Origin: Setophaga petechia
Taxonomy: Eukaryota; Chordata; Aves; Passeriformes; Parulidae
Direction: 5' to 3'
Assembly (NCBI GenBank): GCA_024362935.1
Contig: JANCRA010000009.1
Span: forward strand, 13,782,001 to 13,846,000
Length of the DNA stretch: 64,000 nucleotides
Part shown: positions 41,349 through 50,833 of the stretch, in pieces
How the letters are laid out: each line of letters starts with the position of its first letter
Position numbering within the stretch: the first letter of the stretch is position 1
The notes under the pieces: generated by a model
What the model was told of the DNA's origin: nothing
Databases searched by the model: none
Seen by the model: only the letters and a program-made list of their open reading frames with translations
Position numbers and translations under genes: made by a program

Positions 41349-42680
41349 GCTGATCCTTCTGTTTCCATTACCTCAGGGCAGGGCTGATATCACCAGGATT
41401 GGAAACTGGATTAAAAGCTCAGGATCAAGCTGGAAGAGATGCTGATTAGCAGTCTTGAAGGCAGGCCTGGTATCCCTGGCAGAAAAATAGCCCTTAGTCC
41501 CTAGCTGCTTTTGCTGAAGTTACCCAAGGCTCTCACACCCCACAACATCCGTGAGCAAGTCTTACTGGCTCTGCATCCCAGACACTGCCCATATGTTCAT
41601 GCATGTTATTTACTCATATTTGCAAATATGACTCTATCAAAGCTGTTTAATCCTGTGTTTCAAACAGTGCAGCAGAACCAATGATGCAGATCAAATATAT
41701 TGCAAATAATACTACAGCTAACAGCCAAGTTAAGGGGAAGGTTGAAAATGGTGTTGGGTACCTTAACACAGATGGCTAAAAGGTCTTGCCCTTCTATGAG
41801 CTCCTCTAATTAGCACCCGAACAGCTCTGACATACCAGGGGGTGCTGTCCCATCCATCCCTTCCATGGCAACCAGCAACCCATCTCTGGTCTGCATGTGT
41901 GCTCTGCTGTGGATACAGGCACAGGAATAATTCTCTGATGCCTCTGCACTTCTATACCAATCTTGTCCTATCTTCTGTCACCTTAGCCTCTTCCATGAGC
42001 AATTCATTATTCTTTTTGAAATGAAGTATTAAAAACAAAAAAGTCTGGTAAGCTGACCTGTGAAGTTATACATTGCCAAGAGAAGGATTGAGTCATTTGA
42101 GACATACAAGGAAAAAGGCTTTAGTCAAGGAAAAGGTGATTATAACAAAACCTTGAATAGATAATTGGGAAATAAAATACCAAAAATAAATGAATGTAAA
42201 GAAACCAACGTAAGATTTCAGAAGTACACAAAAGATAAGTAGGAAGAGGCATTAAAACAAAGGAGAGCAGTGAAAAGTACTTCACAACAGAACAAAGTAT
42301 TGCAGAAAAATTAAACACATTCTTCATCTTGCAAGGAAAATGGAAGGTGAGATGCCAGAAGTGAAAACAATGTGTCCTGGGGTGGACAGTGAAAAACTGG
42401 AGACATTAGTAACCTCTCCAAAACAAGTCTTGTGTAATTTGAAATCCATAAAACAGTCAGAGCCCAAAGACAAGATGAAACACACTTTGGGGTCCTGAAA
42501 GAGATTACAGACAGATTATTGGACTACCAGGAGTTGTCTGTTGTACCCTTTCTGAAACAGCAAGGTATCAATAGACTAGAGAGAAACAAGTAAAATAACA
42601 GTTGTAGGAAGGAAATTATGGAGAGCTATATATTAAACTTGACCTCCAAAACAGACAAGGTCCAAATAATAATCAGTGAT

Positions 42681-42723
42681 AAAAAAATATTTTTTTAAAT
42701 TTAAAAAATTACAAAAAAAAAAA
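42681..42723. repeat. A/T low-complexity tract
   Basis: Alternating runs of A and T, including A7, T7 and A10. Simple sequence with no gene. Confidence 0.85.
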
Positions 42724-43383
42724 CTTTTGAGAAATATGAAAACGTTAAGAAATACAACTTTAGCGGAATAGAATCACAGTAACAGTTTGTATAATTTACT
42801 TATGTATACTCCTCATGTACTGGCTCTTTTTAAAGGCAGCACTACAGACAGAAAATGGGACTGATAAGCTGATCCTGTTTAGATTTTAAAATGTCACATA
42901 ACATAGAAGATGGTAAATGAATACATGCAAGACAAGCTCCTGTAGGATTAGAAGTGGCTAAGGAAAAGTCATGTCTGCTGGCATCAATGATGGCGGATAA
43001 TGTGACTAATGGATGGGTGATGGATGAATAAAAATGAAGACTGCTCATTTCTGAGGATCAGAAAAAAAACCCATTTATTTGGTAATGGGTTCTGTTTGCC
43101 TTTTCTCTCTTATCTATCTCCCAAACTGGTTCCTATAACACAAGGGCTTACCCTACTCATATCCTAAACTCACAGACTCTTGCAGTTTCATTTAAATGGA
43201 AATTATGATCCAATTACTCTCTGCACCTGTATTCCCATGTTCGTTGCTGACTGAACTCAAGTCATAGGGCTGAAATGGTATTTACAACCCAGCCTGCAAT
43301 CTTGGGGTGTCTCAGAAGTCATATACAGCTGAGTTTGGTCAGCTTCTGCTAATGGCATCAGATAAACTCCACATGCAGGAGTA

Positions 43384-43459
43384 TAGTAAAGGATACTGGC
43401 AAGAGGCCAGTAACTTTCAGATAGTTACCTTCAGATAGTAAAGGATATTGGCAAGAGGC
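43384..43459 (+). repeat. Partial 52-bp tandem duplication
   Basis: The 24-base word 'tagtaaaggata.tggcaagaggc' occurs at 43384 and again at 43436 with a single C/T difference. Spacing is 52 bases and similarity is lost after the second copy of the word. 'ttcagatagt' is also repeated within the unit. Confidence 0.85.
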
Positions 43460-44671
43460 ACTGTATTACAGAGAACCTTGATTGTCTGATAAGCCCCAAA
43501 TCCTGTCAACCTGTATTACTGACTGACACTGTCCTCTCAGGGTGGAGTCAAGATGCTCTGGTGCATTTCCATTCTAAATTTTTCTAAATTTCTCATGCTT
43601 CTTAGTATGAACAAATGGACACTGGGGAGAGATGGTAATAGTTTTCAATACCTGCAAAGAGGAAAAGACCCCACAACTACTCCAGATGAAAGAGGAAGCA
43701 AAGTGCAACAAAGCAGGTTAGGCAAAACACTAGGGAACACTTTTAACTAAAAAATAGGTAATGCATTGGAGCAGCCCTGCTTTCAGAGGCTCCAAGACCT
43801 CATATAGAAGGTTTTTATAAATAGTTTTTCATGAACAGGTTAAATAAGGATACATCAGAAAGAATTCCGTCCTGGGGCATATGACCTTAAGTCATTAATT
43901 AACATTAGCCCCTATGACTACTTTTAACTCTCTGCAGCATTCTAGGCTGTGAAACAGATGCTACACTTCACTCTGACAATGACTGATTTTCAGTTGTCTC
44001 TGAACTTGCTCCTGTGCATTTTTTAAACTTCCACACTTTTCCAGGCTATTAAGGAGTGACCTGTAGAAGTAATTACTCTCTCCTTCTTGTGACATCAAAC
44101 ATTTCTCCTTCCACCTCTTCTTGTGCTTTTCCCTCCCCTGTAATTCTGCCCAGGGTCATGCTGAGCTGGGCAGTAGCAAGGGAGAAAATGGCATTAGAAG
44201 TGTTGTCTCCAAAGAGGTGTACTCCAGGCCTTCAGAGAATCAAGATCTCTGCTGGTACACTTGAACACTGCCTAGGTTTTCAGAGCACAACGTGGTGGGG
44301 AATGTCAAAACCAGCCTGAATGATGAGGTCTTCATGATGGAAGAAAATATCCCATTATCTTCTCCAGAACAAAACCAAAGACTTTTCAGGCATTTACAAG
44401 GTGGAGGAAGATAAAAAGATGAAAAATGAGAATTATTATTGAAAACTATTCTCTTTCTTTGGCAATGACCTGCTAAACAACCTTTGCGCACAAGTCCCAG
44501 ACTCCCTAGTCAGCCTTGCTGCAGGATAAAAAGACAGACCTCAAAGGTTTCTGTTGGAGCTTTGGAGGATCAGGTCAAAATGTTGCTCATTTTGTGATTT
44601 TTCTGTCTCAAAAAAAAGGTATCTTGTTGGTGACAACAGTAAAGGGAAAGGAAAGAAAGTTCATGCTTTAC

Positions 44672-44912
44672 CTGAAGCATCAGGATGGTAGAGGCTGGGA
44701 GCACTTGTTATTTCTCCTTGCTGATGGACACAACTCCCTGAGGACCTTTGACTCGCAATGAGAATCCTGCTCTTGGCAGATGGCAACCTGGACACTGCAC
44801 CCAGCCCTAGCTGTGGCTTCAGGATCATGGCAGATCGATAAAAGCTTGGTGACACCTCATAGTGGGTGTACGCTGGAGGGCAAAATTCATCTTTTGCAGG
44901 CCTTTCCCCAAC
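44672..44912 (-). CDS. MTUS2: MTUS2, second coding exon (residues 767-846)
   Basis: This 241-nt exon enters in phase 0 and leaves in phase 1. The acceptor reads TTTTTCTGCAG/GTTGGGG and the donor TTCAG/GTAAAG, so both fit consensus and join in frame to the exon ending at 50834. The peptide begins [20 protein letters not shown] and contains [25 protein letters not shown] and ILIASQRSS. These are near-identical to human MTUS2 as I recall it, so this is among the most conserved parts of the N-terminal half. The SRLP at about 807-810, followed by Ala-Lys and Arg, is an SxLP variant of the EB1-binding SxIP motif. This interpretation is an inference. The intron separating it from the first coding exon is 5.9 kb. 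Read-through past the donor stops after Gly-Lys-Ala. Confidence 0.95.
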
Positions 44913-45396
44913 CTGCAGAAAAATCATTAACACAGGTATTACACAATAAATCAATAAACGCAGACAATATGGAGCTCCAAACTGCTTGTAAAGGTTAAAT
45001 TTCTCTCCTTGTGAATCTGGTCCTCAGAGCACTGCAAAGATTCAAAAATTTATGGTCTTACTATATGAATTGCTCTTCAAAGACATGTATATACACCCTC
45101 AATAGGCAACAACTACACCCAAATAAAGAATTGATGCCTTCCCCAAAAGAAAATGGACAAATGGAAGCCCTTCAATTAGTGAAAATGCACATACTGTTAA
45201 GTCATGAAAGGTTATATTATTTACAGAGGTAGACATACTAAGAGACTGTGTAAATGGAATTTTTATTAGAAGTTATTTAAAATACTCTTGCGCAATTCTG
45301 GGAGAAGTTGGTTTTAACTTAGATAGCTAAAAATAAAGCTGGAGGTGTTTAGATACACTTTATCAGAGAAGTTGTACTGCCAAATAATTTCTGTGA

Positions 45397-45427
45397 CAAA
45401 GAAAAAAAAAGAAAAAAAGAAAAAAGA
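45397..45427 (+). repeat. A-rich (A7-9 G)n tract
   Basis: Low-complexity purine run 'gacaaagaaaaaaaaagaaa...', with no adjacent element recognised. Confidence 0.85.
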
Positions 45428-46906
45428 ACCCCCAGTATGTTCTCACTGCAAAATGTTCATTGTAATCTGTGCCCCTCGAATTCCTGGAAAGAAACCTGCT
45501 TGTGGACTTGAGCACATTTCTCTAACTTATGCTTTCAGAGGCCTGTTGAATATTCCAAATCAGAGCTATGAAACCCATATGTCCATGAGAATTGGAGAAA
45601 AAAAAGTATCATATTTGCAAATGTGAAACTTTTGCTATTTAGGACAAATAGATGCTGCTTTGTTAAAATCAGTGTCAAATCTCTCAGTATTTTAATGGGC
45701 ATTTACTGTAAGAACAGCAGAGTCAGTCCCAAGCTGGAAGTGTTTCCAGCTCATAGCTGGCTCGGAGCACTGAACTTGCACTCGAGGAATGATCTGGTTC
45801 CATGATTCAGCCCTTGCATCTTTGTGCATTCAGGCTGGGCTCTGACTCCCACTTTTCTGGGCTGCTTCGTGACTCAGGACAAGAGTGCAGAGATTTCATC
45901 TCTCACATTCGCAAAGAACTGTTTCCTCTTCTGAGCAGAGTCCAACTTCTTCACCATCTTCTTATAAAATGCAATATCAACAAAATGTAGAAAGGACCTA
46001 TGAATATTTTTTCAGTCATCCCATTTAGGCCATGGGAAAAGAAAAAAGCATAGGAAATAGGAAATCTGAACTAAATTTGTTTAAAAATTAATCAAAGAGT
46101 GCCACAGGGTACCTAGGAAGAAATGTAACTGCCAATTAATTAACTCTGCTGTAAGTTATGATGCATATAATATGCCAAATCAATTTCTATTTAGCAATTA
46201 TAAGCATTAGAATATGCACTTCAACATTGGCTATAAAAGCTTTGATCCTAGCTCCTTCAAGAGCTTTAATCCTAATTTAGCAAATCTTTAATATGCTAAG
46301 AGACAAGATTGGCCTTAAACTATGAAATATAGAAGAATATTTGAGGCCTTTGCACAGGAACTAGGAGGGCAGATGCAACAAACATTGAGCTTTATAGTTT
46401 TGCCCTATAATTTTTCCTCCATTTGCAGTCCTATTTCCTGCCATTAGATCTTTCTCTTTCGTTTTTTATTATACTCCTATGACCTATATAAAGTTAGGAT
46501 GCAGTTTTCTGCTGTATAATATGAATGATTCTGCAGACTTGGACTGCAGATGTCTGGCTTCTTACTTTCGGCATCTAGATATGAGATAAGCCTCAGTTAT
46601 CTTCTCTTTCTCTGATAAAATTTATTTCTATCAGATTACACTAGGCATACAATAATTTCATACTTAAATGAAACTTAAGCACCAAGGCCAAGTATTTCAG
46701 TATAAGGAAAAGAGAAAATCTTTAAATACAGAAAATAAGCATTTTTTATAAATTGGATCCATTTATTCAAATCTTCTCTCACCCCTTTTCTTTTTCTTTA
46801 TAGACAGTATGCTGAGAGTAACAGAGAAGGGCAACAAACACGGACACAAACCAAATCAATCACAAGCATAAAACTTCTTCTCAAGGAAGGAGTCCTTCTC
46901 AAGGAG

Positions 46907-46967
46907 GACTTAGAATAGAATAATTTAGATTGGGTAAGACCCTTAAGATAATCAAGTCCAACTGAGT
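46907..46967 (-). mobile_element. CR1 LINE 3' terminus, inverted
   Basis: The stretch 'tagaatagaataatttagattgggtaagacccttaagataatcaagtccaactg' is the reverse complement of a CR1 3' end, where the canonical inverted form reads tagaatcatttaggttggaaaagacctttaagatcatcaagtccaac. Only the last 60 bases or so are recognisable. It is in the same orientation as MTUS2. Confidence 0.75.
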
Positions 46968-48192
46968 TTGCTCAAATATCTCTCAAGAATTAGATGCAAT
47001 TTTTTGAAGATCCCAGTTTTAGAGGACATGAACTTGTTATGAAGATACACTGTTTTTTCCTTTCTATTTAACTGTGAATTCATGAAGTGTAAAATTCAAC
47101 TAGTCTCAATAGAATTGTATAAAATTATTGCCATTTTAAAGCTCTTCAGGAAGATGTGGATTAATATGATCCCTTTTAGCACCCTGTACTAGGTTTTTGT
47201 GTGAGGGACTTCTAGGGAAATGATCTGTTGCAGCCTGCCCACCAAGAAGGTCAGCCCAGAGTTTTCTTCTGTGGGGCTGTCTGCTCATTACCTACACACC
47301 CATGAATGGATTTGTTAAAATGAGCCAGAAAAGTCTGCAACAAATACTTGGAGCACACAGGAATTTCCACAGGCTGGGTAGTCCTGAGCAGAGCTGGCAG
47401 CATGGCCAGCAGGTATGGATGCCCAACACCTTCCTTCATGTTACTTTGTTTATAACATCATCAAACATTAATGCCTCGAGGAAGAATTTGCTTGTCAAGC
47501 ACCTGCTTCAGGCAACTCTTTGGGAAAAGAAGTTGGCAACATCAGTTCAGGCTGTTCAAATAACACGATCAAGGGGAGAAACTTTTGGTTTGACTATATA
47601 TAAAACAACTCCCCCAAGTCTTTTTTACCTCAGCAGTCTTTTTGTTTCAAGAGACTTTAGTCCATCCATTGGACCACAATGATGTCGGTGCAGGGGAACA
47701 GACCCAAAAAGGTACTTGAATGGGGCCAGCAGAGTCTTGGTGAGGCAGACAAGAGAGCTGGTGATCAGCAGACCTCCTTACAGACCCTCACCAGGTCAGG
47801 GCTCTTGGCAGCAGCCATAAAACAGTGAATAAAGTGGCCAGTGACCATTATCTGGCAGCGCACAGACTGTACCTGCATGGGTAAACTCTCTGTCTGCAGA
47901 CCAGGCTGATCCATGCTGGTCCTTGGCAGCAGCCTCTGGGTGAGCATGCTCTGGCAGAGCTGATCCTGAGCTGGGAAGCCTGTTCCCAGTCCAGCATCAA
48001 ACCTGTTCTGAACCTTGGAGGCCACGGCATTCCACTGTTCAATTCACTAGGACAGCTACACTCTTAGGGTCCCTGTAACTTGATTTGCCCTGTAACTTCC
48101 CACAGAGGCAACTGGAAGAACAAAGAGCCCACAAACACCCACTGGCACTGACTAGAAGAGGGTGAGGTCCCACAATGAGATGGGGATCCTGT

Positions 48193-48242
48193 TGTGATCA
48201 AAGATGTGGGCAGCAGTGTGGACAGCAGTGTGATCAAAGATG
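48193..48242 (+). repeat. Direct repeat, 14-bp word at 36-bp spacing
   Basis: 'tgtgatcaaagatg' occurs at 48193-48206 and again at 48229-48242, with 'cagcagtgtg'/'cagcagtgtg' between. This is a local duplication. Confidence 0.85.
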
Positions 48243-50500
48243 CAGACCTGCCCTGGAAAAGGACTGGATTTCTTAAGCATTTTACATTTTACCATGAGAG
48301 GTTTTCTTTTCTTTTGCCCATTCAGCCTTTACTCAATTCCACTGTGGACCCAACCCCTCAGCACAGCTGGACTGCCTTCATGCTGGAGTTGGGATTTTTG
48401 CCTGAGCTGCCCTGAGTGGGCTTTGGCACAGGCAGTTCAAGAAGCCCTGCAGGCTTTCCTCTGCACAGAGACAGCCCTCGAGTCTTTCTCATAGAGTTCT
48501 CCAGGCCTTTTCTTGGAGTCTCCTGCCCAAGACAGCACCTTCCTATTTCTTCTATGCCTGGCACCCAGAGGGATATTTAATTGTTCCTACCACTTAGCTG
48601 AATGATGCTTAGAGATTACAGCTATTAACACCATCATAGCTATATAAGGAGCTACAAAATGCTAATCAAAGCTCTCCAAAGACAATATTGGATGTGTGAA
48701 ATAGGTCAATCTGGGATTTTTTCTCTAACCAAGACAGTGGCCATCGTGCCAGAGTCTCCTTGTCTCCAAAACCTCTGAGTCTTCCACATTCTCCCTTCAG
48801 CTCAGTGATTTGGATCTATTTCAATGCGTCCTAATTGGTTTCTTTGGATTACACATCACTCATCTGCTACTAACCCATACTGTGCACAGCTGCTCTTTTA
48901 AGCATCTGTTCACCTTCATGGATTGATCATTTTCCTTTCTCTTGATTCATACTGAACCAAATCAGGCCCTTTTGTATTCCTCCAGCTGGCAGGACAACCA
49001 GTTTATTGCTTTGAGGGTGGCAGTCCAAGAAAGCAGATTCCATCTTCTGCTATCAGCTCCTGAATCCTGGCCTAATGCAAAGTCATAATGCAAACCACAG
49101 TTTGACTTTTTCTTCTCAGCCTCTTCTCGTCAGTCCAGCTTCTCTGAAGAAGCAGTTTGCTTGGGTTCAGATATTCTCTGGTTGAAATACCCATCAAAAG
49201 TCATGTTTCTTGGAGGAATAGGGGAAGATCCTCTCCAGCTCATGTGTCCTACTTCTAACCCTAGCCTAGAGAAAATCACACCACAGACTTGCCTCAACCT
49301 GAATCTTTCTCATGCTAAAAACAGTCCTCAGGAGTGCTCAGAAATCTGTCCTTTGTTCGCTGATGTGTCTGCTGACCCTGCCTGATTATCTGAACCTCAA
49401 TTCTCACAGACACCTGTGGTCTCCAGAGGGTCATGCCACCCTATAAACAGTCAAACAGCCAGTGCACAGTCTGGCTCATTTTGGCTTTCATTGCATTGCC
49501 ATGCACTCAACGGCAGCAACCTAGTAATTTTCCTCACCTTACAAGGCAATTGTGAAAATATACTCATGATGGCTGAAATAGACAATCTCCCAACGACTTT
49601 AATAATTCATTCCCTGGACATAAAATACAAGGGACAGAGCTGAAAACTGTGGTTAAAGGAAAAAGAACAGCAAGTACGGTTCTTTCTGTGTTTGTGACAA
49701 GAAATAATTACAATCTTTGCTCACTTCAGTAAGTTTCTAGCTAATATGCCATAAGAGTCAATCTACACTCACACACAGTATCCTAATTTGGGTATTTGCC
49801 AGGTTTTGACTGAGTCACTAAATTTTTTATTTCAATGCGGTTCCTTGGATCTATACTGTATGTAGAATGAGTTAGGGAGTAAAATAGCCTTAATAACACC
49901 ACAAACACAGAGCAAAAAACCATATCCTTTTTTTTAAAGACTCATTCAAATAAAATCACTTGTGTTATCTTCAGTGTTTGTATGAAAAGCTTGGTTGTTG
50001 AACTCCCTCAGGTCCCAAGCAGTGGATGCAAGAGCACATGACAGACACAGCTTGCTCTTCCCTGTCCTTCCTCCACCTACCAAGCAAGCTCATCCTTCCT
50101 CCACTGTGCTCATCTCCCAACAGGGATTTTGGGAACCCAAGGCTCCTCCCCAGTTTAGCAAGGCAGAAACACAGTGAGATATCTGGAGCCAGAGGCATCT
50201 AGAAGGACTTCCATCACATTTTGGCTGCTTAGGATGGCTTTCCAGGGACACAAGAAATCTTTTTTGAGGTGCAGGTGAGTGTAAGAAACAGCATCAAAAA
50301 TTAGTCAAAAGTAAATCTTCTTTTGTATTATACATATAATCCAAAAAGAGCTCTGATAATCCCTGGGCTTCCATAAACCTGAATGGAATTCGTTTAGACC
50401 TCTAGTGCTCTGTCTACAAAAACCTGCCAACTTTCCCATTAGGAACCAAGAGTCTCTATGGACAAATTGCAATCATTTCCCAAAACTATTCTTTGGGAAG

Positions 50501-50537
50501 CAAAAAAAAAAAACAAAACCAAAACAAAACAAAAAAT
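50501..50537 (+). repeat. A-rich (CAAAA)n tract
   Basis: A12 followed by 'caaaaccaaaacaaaacaaaaaa'. Low complexity; T-rich on the MTUS2 strand. Confidence 0.85.
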
Positions 50538-50728
50538 TATTTATTCAATTCAGTATGTCTTTTTCTTTCTAAACATCCCTATTTATAATACTAGCAGGTG
50601 ATCAATTTGCTGGACAATACTGGAAGAACACAGTAACAACTTCCAGAAACAGCTAAGATATCACAACAGGGTCAGTGCCAGAAGCAGTTAGGAAAGTTTA
50701 TTCCTAATGATCACACATTGTTTTAGGA

Positions 50729-50734
50729 TTTATT
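50729..50734 (-). terminator. MTUS2: Candidate intronic polyadenylation signal AATAAA
   Basis: AATAAA on the minus strand overlaps the last codons of the read-through frame that follows the first coding exon (stop TAA at 50725-50723). It lies about 100 bases inside the intron. A second AATAAA is at 50702-50697. Use as a poly(A) site is unproven, since the hexamer is common in AT-rich DNA. Confidence 0.25.
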
Positions 50735-50833
50735 TCTTATTTGAGGTTTGAGAACTAACTTCTGGCAGCAGCAAATAAGTAAACAATCACCACTTGGCAT
50801 ACAAAAGCAGCTGTCTAAGCTGCAGAAACTTAC

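Larger units (their letters stand above)
35244..44671 (-). other. MTUS2: MTUS2 intron between coding exons 2 and 3 (9.4 kb)
   Basis: This is a GT-AG intron with donor GTAAAG at 44671 and acceptor TTTTTTCAG ending at 35244. It holds AT-rich unique-looking sequence, an A/T tract at 42681-42723, a partial 52-bp tandem duplication at 43384-43459 and an isolated CpG cluster at about 41311-41348. TAATTA-rich stretches around 40440-40660 look like possible conserved non-coding DNA. I see no other exon, and the open frames here are short and unrecognisable. Confidence 0.9.
44913..50833 (-). other. MTUS2: MTUS2 intron between coding exons 1 and 2 (5.9 kb)
   Basis: This is a GT-AG intron with donor GTAAGT at 50833 and acceptor CTGCAG ending at 44913. 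It is AT-rich and contains A-rich tracts at 45397-45427 and 50501-50537, a CR1 3' end near 46907-46967, a 36-bp direct repeat at 48193-48242 and a GC-richer block at about 47660-48060. The first 110 bases inside the donor keep the exon's reading frame open and contain an AATAAA. No other coding exon or RNA gene was recognised. Confidence 0.9.

Noticed and set aside
50723..50833. Treating the whole 802-codon frame as the protein
   Set aside because: A consensus donor (CAG GAG/GTAAGT) at 50833 and perfect continuation in exon 2 show that the last 36 codons are intronic in the main isoform.
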